The notes: generated from the sequence alone by a model not told the origin. Numbered from the stretch's first letter, positions 29,701 to 39,857 are shown. The stretch: DNA of 64,000 nt from Bacillus sp. 103mf (GCF_900116295.1 NZ_FPAF01000002.1:288592-352591); one strand, 5' to 3'. Numbers and translations are program-made.

Positions 29701-29704
29701 CAAA

Positions 29705-29735
29705 AAAACGAGAGTCATGCGACTCTCGTTTTCTT
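29705..29735. terminator. Bidirectional terminator between the small membrane protein and pepF
   Basis: AAAACGAGAGTC / GACTCTCGTTTT stem, T-run on both sides; pepF stops at 29737. Confidence 0.9.
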
Positions 29736-29736
29736 T

Positions 29737-31563
29737 TTACTTCTCTTCAAATAGAAGTGCTTCTAATTCATTTAATTTCTCTTCAAATACTTGCATTGCT
29801 TCCTTTACAGGCTCTGATGACGTCATATCAACACCAGCTTTTTTCAATACTTCAATTGGATAGTCAGAGCTTCCTGCTTGTAAGAACTCATTAATGTAAC
29901 GTTCTACAGCTGGCTTACCTTCTTCTAAAATTTGTTTTGATAGAGCAGTTGCTGCACTGAAGCCCGTTGCATATTGATATACATAATAATTGTAATAGAA
30001 ATGTGGAATACGGGACCACTCTAAACCAATTTCTTTATCGATAACTAAGCTATCGCCGAAATACTTTTTATTTAGCTCATAGTAAATGTCCGTTAACATA
30101 TCTGGTGTTACTGCATGACCTTCTTGCACTTTTTGATGAATCACATGTTCAAACTCAGCAAACATAGTTTGACGGAATACTGTGCCACGGAAACCTTCTA
30201 AATAATGATTCAATAAGTATAGGCGCTTCTTCTTATCATCTGTCGTTTTTAATAAGTAGTCATTGAGAAGTGCCTCATTACATGTAGACGCTACCTCCGC
30301 GACGAAAATCGAATAATCACCATACACGTAAGGCTGCGTTTTTCTTGTATAGTAACTATGCACAGAGTGACCGAACTCGTGCGCAAGCGTAAATAAATTA
30401 TTTACATTATCATGCCAGTTCATTAATACATATGGATTTGTTCCATATGCACCAGATGAATAAGCGCCGCTTCGTTTCCCTTTATTTTCATATACATCTA
30501 CCCAGCGATTTTCATATGCTTCTTGTAAAATTTCAACATACTCTTCCCCAAGTACATGTAATGATTGTAAGAGCATATCTTGCGCTTCTTTATATGTGAC
30601 GTTCATTTTCACTTCTGGTACGAGCGGTGTGTATAAATCGTACATGTGCAATTCATCTAATCCAAGTGCTCGTTTCCGAATATCAATGTAACGATGTAAT
30701 AAATGTAAATTTTCATTTACTGTTTCCACAAGCTGATCATACACAGACTCTGGAATATTATTATTGCTCAGCGCAGCTTGGCGAGCAGAATCATATTTAC
30801 GGACACTTGCATAAAAATTATTTCGCTTAATTGCACCGTTTAATGTGCTTGCAAATGTATTCTTATATTTCCCATACGTTTCATATACAGCATGAAATGC
30901 ATCACGGCGCACACGAGGATCATCACTTTCTAAAAATTGAATATAACGTCCATGCGTCACTTCTACCTCTTCCCCATTTTCATCTTGAATAGATGGGAAT
31001 TTCAAGTCTGCGTTATTTAGTATACCAAACGTGTTACTAGATGCACCCATAACCTCAGAAGCTTGAGCTAATAACGCTTCTTCCGCCTCTGATAATACGT
31101 GAGGACGTTGACGCGTAATTTCTTCTAATGCATGCTCATATACCTTTAACTCTTTATTTTCTTGTAAAAATGATTGTAATGTCTCTTCTTCAATTGTTAA
31201 AATTTCTGGCACAATGTACGCCATGCCACTTGACGCTTGAGAGTATAAACTTTTTGCACGATCATTTAACGCTTGATAAGATGAATTTGTTGTATCTTGG
31301 TCATAGCGCATATGTGCGTATGTATACAGTTTGCCAAGACGCATTGATATCTCATCTTCATATTGCAGTGCCTCTAGCAATGTATTTGCTGACTCTCCAA
31401 GTTTTCCTTTAAATTCCGTCAGCTTTGGTAATAGTTCTTTTACCGCTTGAAATTCCGTTTCCCACTCTGCATCCGTTTGGAAAATATCTTCTAAGCGCCA
31501 CGTGTTTTCTACTTCAATCTCGCTACGCGCTGGCAGTGCTTTTACAGTTTTTGGTTCAGTCAT
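29737..31563 (-). CDS. pepF: Oligoendopeptidase F
   Basis: 608 residues. M3-family metallopeptidase that cleaves cytoplasmic oligopeptides. The zinc motif HEFGHSVHSY is present, followed by the EVASTCNEALL segment with the distal Glu ligand. ATG 31563 (MTEPKTVKAL) is supported by AAGGAGGG; a frame reaching to 31644 begins in a repeat and is not used. A family 1 repeat starts 28 bases upstream, so its promoter must lie in or beyond that element. Between spxH and coiA as in B. subtilis. Confidence 0.95.
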   Translation of the reverse strand: MTEPKTVKALPARSEIEVENTWRLEDIFQTDAEWETEFQAVKELLPKLTEFKGKLGESANTLLEALQYEDEISMRLGKLYTYAHMRYDQDTTNSSYQALNDRAKSLYSQASSGMAYIVPEILTIEEETLQSFLQENKELKVYEHALEEITRQRPHVLSEAEEALLAQASEVMGASSNTFGILNNADLKFPSIQDENGEEVEVTHGRYIQFLESDDPRVRRDAFHAVYETYGKYKNTFASTLNGAIKRNNFYASVRKYDSARQAALSNNNIPESVYDQLVETVNENLHLLHRYIDIRKRALGLDELHMYDLYTPLVPEVKMNVTYKEAQDMLLQSLHVLGEEYVEILQEAYENRWVDVYENKGKRSGAYSSGAYGTNPYVLMNWHDNVNNLFTLAHEFGHSVHSYYTRKTQPYVYGDYSIFVAEVASTCNEALLNDYLLKTTDDKKKRLYLLNHYLEGFRGTVFRQTMFAEFEHVIHQKVQEGHAVTPDMLTDIYYELNKKYFGDSLVIDKEIGLEWSRIPHFYYNYYVYQYATGFSAATALSKQILEEGKPAVERYINEFLQAGSSDYPIEVLKKAGVDMTSSEPVKEAMQVFEEKLNELEALLFEEK

Positions 31564-31590
31564 TTGTAAACCCTCCTTATTCATATCCCC

Positions 31591-31789
31591 TATATAAATC
31601 CATTTTGATTTTTCAACATACAAGTCGCCGCCATGCAGAAACAATATGATCGCTACTTGCCTTCTCCTTTTGTTTTAAATCGTGCCCGTGGCAGAAAAAG
31701 GCCCTGACCGCTGCTATGCACGGCCAGATGCTCTCGTTCACCTAAAAGGAAAGGGTTTTATGCTGTTCTTTCAATTCGTATTTATATAG
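31591..31789 (+). repeat. Dispersed ~190 bp repeat, family 1 copy E
   Basis: TATATAAATCCATTTTGATT at one end, AATTCGTATTTATATAG at the other: the clearest pair of imperfect inverted ends (each includes TATATAAAT on its outer side). Core GTGGCAGAAAAAGGCCCTGA and GGCCAGATGCTCTCG. Fills the pepF-coiA gap. Confidence 0.85.
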
Positions 31790-31805
31790 TACAATTCGAT
31801 TCTTC

Positions 31806-33047
31806 TTATGTAATTCCTTCTGGGTACTTTTCTATTATATCCGTTTTCACTTCACTCATGTTGTACTTTGCTTCCAAAAGCATAAGAGCCTCTGTTAAAA
31901 ATAAGCGATCAAATTTCCGCACTTCCTCTTCTGTTTTAGGAACAAAAAAACAACGTATTTTTCGATATTTGTAAACATCAACTTGCTCAATTTCCCCAAT
32001 TACACATAAAAATCGCATATATTCTCTCACTGCTTGCTGCCAAAATATTTGCGGAAAATATGGCAGGGACCTTCTACGAATCCCCCTATGTCGTTCCACA
32101 TACTGAAAAACAGTATGCAATGAAAAATATTCTCCTACCGCAAATTTTCCCAGTAGCTCAATTAAAATATAAGCTTGCCATATGAAAGAATGCGTACGAA
32201 ATGCCAAAAGCGATGGTAACGGAACACCTATTTCAGCAGGAAAACAAGAAGGAGATATACGATTCTCATAAAGAAGCTCTAAAAAAGAACGCTCCCCCTG
32301 CTTCCACATATGAATGCCATTTGCTCGGAAGCGCTGTTTTTTATTCATCCACTCTTTTTCTAAACGTTCAATGGAAATAGGTGATGTTGTAAGAAGGGTT
32401 TTGAATGTAGTGATAGGAAGAGGAAAATAAATTGCATGTGAAAAAACGATCGACGAGGAAAAAGGTAAAAGAAGATTACATTTGAAAAAAGCTTTTACAT
32501 TAGGACAAAAATAGAGGAGATATGGATTTGGATAATATTGTACACAGCAGGAATGAAAAGAGGATAGCGACAACCAATATGCCCCGTGACGTTTGAATTG
32601 ATTCCCTCCTAAAATCCATAATATTTGAATCCCTTCTTTCCAATACCCTTCTGTTCGTTTTAACAACTGCTTCTCTGATAAAGTTGCGCATTGATATTCA
32701 ATTGCAATTTGCCGATTATCAATTGTTACAAACAAATCCGGCCGCTGCTGAATCGCTGGTAAATAGTGCTCTATCTTTATTGAACAAACTTGTGACTGAA
32801 ACCATCTGTATAACTGCTCTTTCCCCCGCAAATGGTACGCCGATTCATTTTCAAATTCAACTTTACAGCTATGTGATTTCTTATGTGCAAAGTGCCACTG
32901 CTTTTGTTTTCCTAACTTCAGCTGTACTTCGTAATGACAAATGGGACAGAAAAAGCGCTCGTTCTCCCGTAACATCATAAGCTGCTTTTCCTGCCATCCA
33001 TGAAGAAGATGAATTTCTTCTCCATTTTCTCTCTTCGCAACAAACAT
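31806..33047 (-). CDS. coiA: Competence protein CoiA
   Basis: 413 residues. The N-terminal zinc-finger-like FCPICHYEVQLKLGKQ with FAHKK is followed by a nuclease-like region (FVTIDNRQIAIEYQCATLSE), the CoiA pattern. CoiA is needed for recombination of DNA taken up during transformation in other Firmicutes. Somewhat longer than B. subtilis CoiA. Positional match: pepF-coiA-mecA in B. subtilis, here with cls between coiA and mecA. Confidence 0.9.
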   Translation of the reverse strand: MFVAKRENGEEIHLLHGWQEKQLMMLRENERFFCPICHYEVQLKLGKQKQWHFAHKKSHSCKVEFENESAYHLRGKEQLYRWFQSQVCSIKIEHYLPAIQQRPDLFVTIDNRQIAIEYQCATLSEKQLLKRTEGYWKEGIQILWILGGNQFKRHGAYWLSLSSFHSCCVQYYPNPYLLYFCPNVKAFFKCNLLLPFSSSIVFSHAIYFPLPITTFKTLLTTSPISIERLEKEWMNKKQRFRANGIHMWKQGERSFLELLYENRISPSCFPAEIGVPLPSLLAFRTHSFIWQAYILIELLGKFAVGEYFSLHTVFQYVERHRGIRRRSLPYFPQIFWQQAVREYMRFLCVIGEIEQVDVYKYRKIRCFFVPKTEEEVRKFDRLFLTEALMLLEAKYNMSEVKTDIIEKYPEGIT

Positions 33048-33106
33048 AGAATCATTCCTTTCTTCCGTATGGACTATTCGACAATAACAAACGAGTTCCT
33101 GCCCAG

Positions 33107-33228
33107 ATAAAGTGAAACTTCCTTCAGTAAGGTTTTTTTACTGAAGGTTAGTTGAACCAATCGGGCTCTTACGGGTAGTTTTTTCGTCTTGAGACACTTG
33201 AAGATACTGCCCGTTAATGCGGGATACA
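33107..33228 (+). repeat. Hairpin-rich dispersed repeat, family 3 (near full-length)
   Basis: ATAAAGTGAAACTTCCTTCAG, first hairpin CCTTCAGTAAGG..CTGAAGG, GTTGAACCAATCGGGCTCTTA, then a degraded second hairpin and TACTGCCCGTTAATGCGGGA. It stands between coiA and the cls terminator. Confidence 0.75.
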
Positions 33229-33229
33229 A

Positions 33230-33256
33230 AAAAGACTCATTTCCATGAGCCTTTAA
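33230..33256 (-). terminator. Terminator of cls
   Basis: On the minus strand AGGCTCAT / ATGAGTCTTTTTTG, just after the cls stop codon. The stem is short. Confidence 0.7.
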
Positions 33257-34797
33257 AGTAACGGAGATAATAAACGGTATGTCGATTCTACAATCCGCAT
33301 CACAAGACGACGGTTATTAAAACGATCGACATGAATTTCATTCGACACCTGCAAATCTTTTTCAAAATCGGTCACAAGTTTGCGAATACTGTTTGTATCA
33401 TATAAAAAAGCGTTCACTTCAAAATTCAAATGAAAACTTCTCATATCCATATTTGCCGTTCCAATTGACGCCAAATCAGAATCAACAATCACAACCTTGC
33501 TGTGTAGAAATCCTTTTTCATATTCATATATCTTGACGCCTGCCTCTAATAATTCTGGAAAATAAGAACGAGACGCATAAAATACCGTCCTCTTATCCGG
33601 TTTACTCGGCATTAACAAGCGAACATCAATACCTGCTAAGGCCGCTACTTTTAATGCTGATAAAATATCATCATCTGGAATAAAATATGGCGTTGCAATC
33701 CAAATTGATTTTCGTGCCGAGGCAATCATTGCAAAATATAAATGCTTAATCGTTTCCCACTTATTATCAGGTCCGCCTGCAACGAGCTGCACACCTCCCT
33801 GTTCATCCCCTTTTACAACATCCGCCTGTAAATAATCAGGAGTTAATACAGCTTCCCCCGTCATATAAAACCAATCTTGTAAAAAGATAAGTTGTAAACT
33901 TCGCACAGCTTCGCCTCGTAAATACAAATGAGTGTCTCGCCAAAAACCAAAATATTTATTTTCTCCTAAATACTCGTCCCCAATATTTAAACCGCCAACA
34001 AACCCTTCATTTCCGTCAACAACAATAATTTTCCGGTGATTTCGATAGTTAATCTTGTCGTTTAAAATAGGAAAACGTACAGGAAAAAACGGAACCATTT
34101 CAACACCGGCATTGTTCAATTCCTCAATATATGTGTTTGAAAGTTTAAAACTCCCTACAGCATCATATAAAAATCGAACGCTTACACCCTCTTTTGCTTT
34201 TTGAATAAGAATGTCCTTAATTTTTGTACCAATTTTATCATCACGCACAATATAATATTCCATATGAATATGATGCTTTGCCTTTTTCAATCCATCTAAA
34301 ATAGCTTGAAATGTCTCTTTCCCATTTGTTAATACTTTCGTTTCCGTATGAAAGGAAATATTTAATGCCCCTAAACGATCAGCTAACCGAAATAACAATT
34401 CTTGATGTTCATGCTTTTTCAATATACGATCTTGATCGTACTCATGCCCTTTATACTGTAAAAATGCTTGTTCGTCTAAAAGCGCTTTCTTTTGAAACAT
34501 TCGTTTCCTTCGAAAATTTTGTCCAAACAGAAGATATGCAAAAAAACCGATTACCGGAAAAATGCCAAGTACAATTAACCAAGTTAGTGTTTTCGAGGGA
34601 TGACGATTTTCTAAAAAAATGACAAAACCAATTAGAAACCCTGATATTGTAAATAAAATGCTTAAAATTCCTAAAAACGAAATATCTTTAATACCAATTA
34701 CATCTGAATAAAATGCTACATCAATAAATAGACGCAACGAAATAAATACCACAAATAAACCAATTAAAAAGAACAATAGCTTCAACGTATTTTTCAT
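33253..34797 (-). CDS. cls: Cardiolipin synthase
   Basis: 514 residues. Two N-terminal membrane segments (about residues 5-60) are followed by two phospholipase D HKD motifs: NHRKIIVVDGNEGFVGG near 250-266 and HSKVVIVDSDLASIGT near 430-445. It joins two phosphatidylglycerol molecules to form cardiolipin. Normal length for Bacillus Cls. Not at this place in B. subtilis, so its position is particular to this group. Confidence 0.95.
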   Translation of the reverse strand: MKNTLKLLFFLIGLFVVFISLRLFIDVAFYSDVIGIKDISFLGILSILFTISGFLIGFVIFLENRHPSKTLTWLIVLGIFPVIGFFAYLLFGQNFRRKRMFQKKALLDEQAFLQYKGHEYDQDRILKKHEHQELLFRLADRLGALNISFHTETKVLTNGKETFQAILDGLKKAKHHIHMEYYIVRDDKIGTKIKDILIQKAKEGVSVRFLYDAVGSFKLSNTYIEELNNAGVEMVPFFPVRFPILNDKINYRNHRKIIVVDGNEGFVGGLNIGDEYLGENKYFGFWRDTHLYLRGEAVRSLQLIFLQDWFYMTGEAVLTPDYLQADVVKGDEQGGVQLVAGGPDNKWETIKHLYFAMIASARKSIWIATPYFIPDDDILSALKVAALAGIDVRLLMPSKPDKRTVFYASRSYFPELLEAGVKIYEYEKGFLHSKVVIVDSDLASIGTANMDMRSFHLNFEVNAFLYDTNSIRKLVTDFEKDLQVSNEIHVDRFNNRRLVMRIVESTYRLLSPLL

Positions 34798-34840
34798 ATC
34801 CGCCCCCCTTACTTACAATCACCGTTCGTATATGTGCATT

Positions 34841-34875
34841 TAAAAAGCCGATTTCATTATAAGGAAATCGGCCTA
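34841..34875 (-). terminator. Terminator of mecA
   Basis: On the minus strand GGCCGATTTCC / GAAATCGGCTTTTTA, at the mecA stop codon. Confidence 0.88.
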
Positions 34876-35547
34876 CATTCCAGGAGAAAAATGATGACGA
34901 ATTGTTTCAAGTGCCCCTTCAGCAACAATTTGCTTTCCATATTCACGAACACGATGAATTGTTAAAGCGGATTCCTCGCCATATTCTAACATTACGCTTA
35001 AAATACGGTCAATTTCCTCTTCATCGTGCACTACCTCATCAAACTCGACATATACATAATAGCGGTTTTCAAATGAATATAATTCATCTTTTATCTCTTC
35101 AAATATAAGTCGATGACTCAATGAAATAACATGCTCAAAGTCGTCAAATTTAATTAAAAAACCGAATGTACCATCTTCGTTAAAAATTGCTCCTGCTTCT
35201 GCCTCTTCTAATTCCTGCTCAAATAACGATTCAATTCGCTCATCTAAAGGAATATCGATAATCTTATCAAGACCAATTGGTAATTCTAATTTTTGTCCGT
35301 CTTTCGAAAGCTGTGCTTTCGTTACAAGTACCTCAATTCCCTTTTCAAGTGCCTGCACTTGAATCCAAAGCGGCCCGTCTATAAAAAAGTCATCATGGTC
35401 ACGCGCTTCATCCATCATTTCCCAAAATAATTGTTCACTTTTATCGCGATTATACCAAATGTCTTCACGGTTAAATCCACGGTCTTCTATATCAATGTAC
35501 GAGATATAAAATTTCATCGTATGATCATTAACTCTTTCAATATCCAT
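34873..35547 (-). CDS. mecA: ClpC adaptor protein MecA
   Basis: 224 residues, the expected length. The N-terminal MDIERVNDHTMKFYISYIDI and C-terminal RYYVYVEFDEVVHDEEEIDR are MecA signatures. It targets ComK and other substrates to ClpCP and thereby controls competence. The acidic middle (EQELEEAEAGAIFNEDG) is usual. Its upstream region carries two repeat copies. Confidence 0.95.
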   Translation of the reverse strand: MDIERVNDHTMKFYISYIDIEDRGFNREDIWYNRDKSEQLFWEMMDEARDHDDFFIDGPLWIQVQALEKGIEVLVTKAQLSKDGQKLELPIGLDKIIDIPLDERIESLFEQELEEAEAGAIFNEDGTFGFLIKFDDFEHVISLSHRLIFEEIKDELYSFENRYYVYVEFDEVVHDEEEIDRILSVMLEYGEESALTIHRVREYGKQIVAEGALETIRHHFSPGM

Positions 35548-35712
35548 AATGCACCTTTCCCTTCCTATTTGGAATGGTTATGAAGGGACTCCCCAATCAT
35601 ATTACAAAAAAATTAGAATCTTGTACTCTCATTTTATGATAAGATGCACCAGAATGGAAATAAAATCACCTTATTTACCAAAAAAACAGTCATTTACCTA
35701 ATTTCTCATTCA

Positions 35713-35889
35713 ATATATACGTACAAATTGAAAAAACCTCTTTTTTTAGATAGGCGAGAGCATCTGACCATGCATAGGAGCGGTCAGGTCCTTTTTCTGC
35801 CACGGGCGGGATTTAAAACAAAGGGAGATAGCGAGTGCAAAGCACCTTTTTTCTTCATAGCCGCGATTTATATGTTGAAAATCAAAAAC
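35713..35889 (-). repeat. Dispersed ~190 bp repeat, family 1 copy F1
   Basis: Reverse orientation: TATATACGTACAAATTG..GGCGAGAGCATCTGACCATG..GTCAGGTCCTTTTTCTGCCA..ATGTTGAAAATCAA. It is followed immediately by a second, internally deleted copy. Confidence 0.75.
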
Positions 35890-36001
35890 CGAACTAAAAT
35901 ACTTTCTTTTTATGGGCGAGAGCATCTGGCCTAGCATCACAGCGGTCATGTTGTTTCTTCGTAGCAGCAACTAGTAGCGTCGAAAAGTTAAATTGGATTC
36001 C
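35890..36001 (-). repeat. Family 1 copy F2, internally deleted
   Basis: Same orientation as F1: GGGCGAGAGCATCTGGCC, then GCGGTCATG joined directly to the GTAGCGTCGAAAAGTTAAAT end, lacking about 70 internal bases. F1 and F2 together fill most of the 664-base mecA-terC gap. Confidence 0.65.
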
Positions 36002-36211
36002 CCTCTTCTTATTTCAGAAAAAATATTGGACATGCTATCACTGGAAATGATTGTCCTATATTCTTTTTTCCTGCATATGATGTAAACGAAACAAGCTTAC
36101 AAATACATCGGCTGTCCATATATCTCTTACCTATGACGTGACTGAAAACAAATCCGCTCCTAATAGACGATATTTCTCTCTATTAGGACTGAGTAAACGG
36201 AGGCAAACTGA

Positions 36212-36880
36212 ATGGATTTAGACTTTCTCACATCCATCTTTATAATCGTTGGTATTGATGTTGTATTAGGCGGCGATAACGCAATTGTCATTGCACTCGC
36301 TAGTCGAAACTTACCAGAGGCAGAACGGAATAAAGCTATTGTTTTAGGCACTGGTTTAGCCATCATATTACGTATCCTACTCACAATAATGGCCGTTTAT
36401 TTACTTAATATTCCCTTTTTGCAATTAGCAGGTGGCATTTTACTCACTTTCATTGCAATCAATCTGCTTACAGATAACAGCCATGATCTTTCTAGTATTA
36501 AGGCAAAGACAACATTATTCCAAGCTGTGCGAACAATCGTTTTCGCAGATCTTGTTATGGGATTTGATAATGTACTTGCAATCGCAGGAGCTTCTCATGG
36601 AAATATTACATTAGTTGTTCTCGGATTACTCATTTCTATTCCTATTATTATTTGGGGAAGTAAGCTTATTTTATTATGCATGGAAAGATTTCCTCTTCTC
36701 GTCTATATCGGCGCTACAATCTTAGCTTACACAGCAGGCAGCATGGTAACACATGAAAAAAATCTTAGATCATTTTTCGAGACAAAACCACTTTTCACGG
36801 CAAGCATTCCCTTTCTTTTTATGATTACGGTGCTACTAGTTGGAATTGTTGTAAACCAAGTAAAGCTGCGAAATACTTGA
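36212..36880 (+). CDS. TerC/YjbE-family integral membrane protein
   Basis: 222 residues with about seven membrane segments. The family acidic motifs are present in the membrane: GGDNAIVIALA near residue 21 and DLVMGFDNVLAIAGA near 112. The family is linked to metal ion (manganese) export or metalation of secreted enzymes. Positional equivalent of B. subtilis yjbE. ATG 36212 follows AAACGGAGG. Confidence 0.9.
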   Translation: MDLDFLTSIFIIVGIDVVLGGDNAIVIALASRNLPEAERNKAIVLGTGLAIILRILLTIMAVYLLNIPFLQLAGGILLTFIAINLLTDNSHDLSSIKAKTTLFQAVRTIVFADLVMGFDNVLAIAGASHGNITLVVLGLLISIPIIIWGSKLILLCMERFPLLVYIGATILAYTAGSMVTHEKNLRSFFETKPLFTASIPFLFMITVLLVGIVVNQVKLRNT

Positions 36881-36920
36881 ACTATTTATCATTGATTATT
36901 ATCAGACTTTTGCTGTCTGC

Positions 36921-37020
36921 TATAAATACAAGTAAAAACCCCATTTCTTTTTAGGGGGACGAGAGCATCTGGCCATGCATAGCAGCTACATATATGTTGA
37001 AAAATCAAAATGGATTTATG
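36921..37020 (-). repeat. Family 1 copy G, internally deleted
   Basis: Reverse orientation: TATAAATACAAGTAAAAACC..GACGAGAGCATCTGGCCATG..CATATATGTTGAAAAATCAA..TGGATTTATG. About half the core is missing. Confidence 0.65.
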
Positions 37021-37070
37021 CAAAATATCGGTCGTTTGACGAAATGTACAGTATATGCTCCGTATAAAAT

Positions 37071-37127
37071 GAAAAGGAACTGATTCGCTCATCCTGCTAA
37101 AACAGGAGAGGGAATCAGTTCCTTTTG
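37071..37127 (-). terminator. Terminator of spx
   Basis: AAAAGGAACTGATTC ... GAATCAGTTCCTTTT, a 15 bp stem with a 27-base apical segment that itself contains CCTG..CAGG; it lies ten bases past the spx stop codon. Confidence 0.85.
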
Positions 37128-37136
37128 CATATTATA

Positions 37137-37532
37137 TTAATTTACAAGACGCTGCGCTTCTCGCAATTGGAACGTTCTCACTGTTCGTGGTAAGAAACGA
37201 CGAATTTCATCTTCGTTATAACCAACTTGCAGGCGTTTTTCATCAATGATAATAGGACGACGAAGAATACCTGGGTAATCGCGAATAAGCTTATATAAAT
37301 CTTGAAGAGGTAAAGATTCTAAATTAATATTCAATTCTTGAAAAATTTTAGAACGAGTTGAAATAATCTCATCTGTTCCGCTTTCCGTCATACGTAAAAT
37401 CTCTTTAATTTCCTCAATCGATAATGGATCAGAGAAAATATTACGTTCTGTATAAGGAATATGGTTTTCCTCTAACCATAATTTCGCTTTTCTACAAGAC
37501 GTACAACTTGGAGAACTATATAGTGTTACCAT
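37137..37532 (-). CDS. spx: Transcriptional regulator Spx
   Basis: 131 residues, exactly the family size. The redox switch CTSC occupies residues 10-13 and the RPIIID block with the conserved Arg lies near 92. Spx binds RNA polymerase alpha and reprograms transcription under disulfide stress. Its adaptor SpxH is encoded at 28404. Expected to be autoregulated at multiple promoters; the 437 bases upstream are AT-rich and free of genes. Confidence 0.97.
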   Translation of the reverse strand: MVTLYSSPSCTSCRKAKLWLEENHIPYTERNIFSDPLSIEEIKEILRMTESGTDEIISTRSKIFQELNINLESLPLQDLYKLIRDYPGILRRPIIIDEKRLQVGYNEDEIRRFLPRTVRTFQLREAQRLVN

Positions 37533-37969
37533 ACATTACTCACTCTCCTTAAAAGAGTACAAATTCTGTACTATTTCACATTTTTATAATTATACTCAAA
37601 CAAATTTTGTATTACTCATGATTACTTATCTAAAAATAAAGAACTTCTAAACCTGTAAGCGAACTTCTCTAAAAAAATAATTACTTTAAATAAGTAACTT
37701 CTATAATTCATTATACAATAGAACAGAAGAGAAATATACAATAATTTTTCTTCATAATATACATAAAAGTTATGCAAAAGATGTGCATTTTGTAAGAAAA
37801 GTATGTATACAAGAAAACAAAGGAACGTCTGTTCTTAATTTATTTTATCAAACTACTTTCCCGCCGTCTATACAAATTACACAAATACACTCTTTTTATC
37901 AAACAATTCTTTTTTTTTTGTCTTTTCCAACATACAATATAACTATACTTATGCAAAGGAGGATTACAT
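37533..37969. other. Long upstream region of spx, no gene seen
   Basis: Very AT-rich divergent promoter region between spx and a small membrane protein gene. No repeat of families 1-4 is present. Confidence 0.5.
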
Positions 37970-38173
37970 ATGGGAGCTTTTTTTCTTGATTTTGTAATCG
38001 TTGCAGCATTAGTCATTGGGATCACCGCAACTATTGGGGTTGTAACAAATGGGATCGGCGAAAAATTGTTTGGCCGCAAAGACAAAATGAAATTCGTAAA
38101 TAAATCTGCCGAAGTGCAAACCGGCTGGAATCAAGTTGGCGGTAAGGGAATTTATAAAAAACATACGTATTAA
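37970..38173 (+). CDS. Small membrane-anchored protein, 67 residues
   Basis: One N-terminal membrane segment (FLDFVIVAALVIGITATIG) followed by a basic soluble tail (KLFGRKDKMKFVNKS...KKHTY). AAAGGAGG lies at good spacing before ATG 37970. Monocistronic, with its own terminator. I do not recognise it. Confidence 0.75.
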   Translation: MGAFFLDFVIVAALVIGITATIGVVTNGIGEKLFGRKDKMKFVNKSAEVQTGWNQVGGKGIYKKHTY

Positions 38174-38212
38174 AAAAAGAAGCAGGATTCGAATCCTGCT
38201 TCTTTTTTCATG
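38174..38212. terminator. Bidirectional terminator between the small gene and oppA
   Basis: AAGAAGCAGGATTC / GAATCCTGCTTCTTTTTT, a perfect stem with T-runs on both strands. Confidence 0.92.
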
Positions 38213-38216
38213 CGTA

Positions 38217-39857
38217 TTATTTTCCTACAGAAGTCCATTTAAAGCTTAGCTCTGGACCATATTTATTGATGTAAAGATCTTTTATTGTTTCACGCTCTAA
38301 AAATGCTCTTCCGCGTTGATAGATTGGTGCAATTGCCGCTTCATCAAATAGGATTTTTTCTGCTTTCGAAAGATTATTCCAACGTTCTTTTACATCAGAT
38401 CCTTCTTTCTTAGCCTTTGTAATCAGTTCATCATATTGAGCATTTGAATAACCCATTTTATTTTGTGCACCATTTGTTACAAATAAATCAAGGAATGTCA
38501 TTGCATCTGGGTAGTCTGGTCCCCAACCGCTATATGAGATATCATAATCACCACTGCTCTCTAACTTTAACACTTGTGCAAAAGGTTGTACTTTCACATT
38601 TAGTTTTAAGCCTGGTAAATTCTTTTCTAATTCACCTTTTAAAAACTCACTAATTTTCTTCGCTAATTCTGTATCAGAGTTTAATAACGTTAATTCAATT
38701 GTGTCTTTTCCAAGCTCTTTTTTACCAGCTTCCCAATACTTTTTCGCTTCTTTCAGATCCACTTTTGCAAGATTTCCATTTTCTTTACGGAAATCTTTCC
38801 CGTCAGCATTCTTAACAAATTCTTCTGGAACTAAGCCACCAGCTGCTTTTGAACCGTTATTCAACATTGTATTTATCATACCGTTGCGTTCAAACCCTAA
38901 AGAAATCGCTTTACGAATATTTTTATTTGCTAAAGCAGGATTCTTTTGATTTAAACGTAAGAAGAATACTGTTGGATCACTTGTCGTTTTAAAACCGCTA
39001 TCTTTTCTATATTTATCTACAAATTCTGCTGATAAAAGAACGCGGTCAACTGCTTTTGTTTCATATAAATTTACCGCTGTTCCTGTCTCTTTTACGATAT
39101 TATAGTTGATTTCCTCTAATTTAACTGTTTTATTATCCCAATAAGATGGATTTTTCTTTAATTGGAAGCTTTGCTCATGTTTCCATTCACTTAATACAAA
39201 TGGACCATTATATAATGTTGTATTTGCTTCTAGTCCATGCTTTTGACCTTGTTCTTTTACGAATTTTTCATTAAGTGGGAAGAACAACGGATATACTGTT
39301 AAATTCACAAAATACGGAACCGGATTGTCTAATTCTACTTCGAATGTATAATCATCAACTGCTTTGACACCTAATTGGTCTGCTGGCAATTGTTTCATAT
39401 TGATCTTCTCTGCATTCTTCACATCAAACATAATGTAAGCAGATTTTGCAGCTGTATCTGGATTTACTGCTCGTTGCCAAGAATACACAAAATCTTTTGC
39501 TGTTACAGGGTCCCCATTTGACCATTTTGCATCTTTACGTAATTTAAATGTATATTTCTTTCCATCTGTTGATTTTTCATACGACTCGGCAGCACCTGGA
39601 ACTAATTTTTGATCTTTTCCAAGACGATATAACCCTTCCATTGCATTGTTCATTACGCTTGAAGATGCTGCGTCTGTTGTTAATGTTGTATCCATCGTTG
39701 GAAGCTCAGTTGTTTCAACCATATTGATTACCTGCTTCGCATTACTTGTGTCCCCTTTTGCTTTCGCCTGCGAATCATCTTTTGAATATCCGCATCCCCC
39801 TAGAATCATGCTTACTGTCAATGTTGATGCAAGTAGCACCGGCACCTTTTTCTTCAT
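38217..39857 (-). CDS. oppA: Oligopeptide-binding lipoprotein OppA
   Basis: 546 residues. Lipoprotein signal peptide with lipobox LGGC (Cys22), then the solute-binding protein family 5 pattern (EGLYRLGKDQKLVPGAAESY; FTLRKDAKWSNGDPVTAKDF). It captures peptides for the OppBCDF permease; in Bacilli this feeds nutrition and signalling peptides (Phr, PapR). It lies downstream of oppF behind a terminator and with 338 bases of its own upstream DNA, so it is expressed separately; in B. subtilis oppA comes first in the operon. Confidence 0.95.
   Translation of the reverse strand: MKKKVPVLLASTLTVSMILGGCGYSKDDSQAKAKGDTSNAKQVINMVETTELPTMDTTLTTDAASSSVMNNAMEGLYRLGKDQKLVPGAAESYEKSTDGKKYTFKLRKDAKWSNGDPVTAKDFVYSWQRAVNPDTAAKSAYIMFDVKNAEKINMKQLPADQLGVKAVDDYTFEVELDNPVPYFVNLTVYPLFFPLNEKFVKEQGQKHGLEANTTLYNGPFVLSEWKHEQSFQLKKNPSYWDNKTVKLEEINYNIVKETGTAVNLYETKAVDRVLLSAEFVDKYRKDSGFKTTSDPTVFFLRLNQKNPALANKNIRKAISLGFERNGMINTMLNNGSKAAGGLVPEEFVKNADGKDFRKENGNLAKVDLKEAKKYWEAGKKELGKDTIELTLLNSDTELAKKISEFLKGELEKNLPGLKLNVKVQPFAQVLKLESSGDYDISYSGWGPDYPDAMTFLDLFVTNGAQNKMGYSNAQYDELITKAKKEGSDVKERWNNLSKAEKILFDEAAIAPIYQRGRAFLERETIKDLYINKYGPELSFKWTSVGK

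Noticed and set aside
35644-35970. Open frames on both strands in the mecA-terC gap
   Set aside because: They lie wholly inside repeat copies F1 and F2; the same frames recur broken in other copies.
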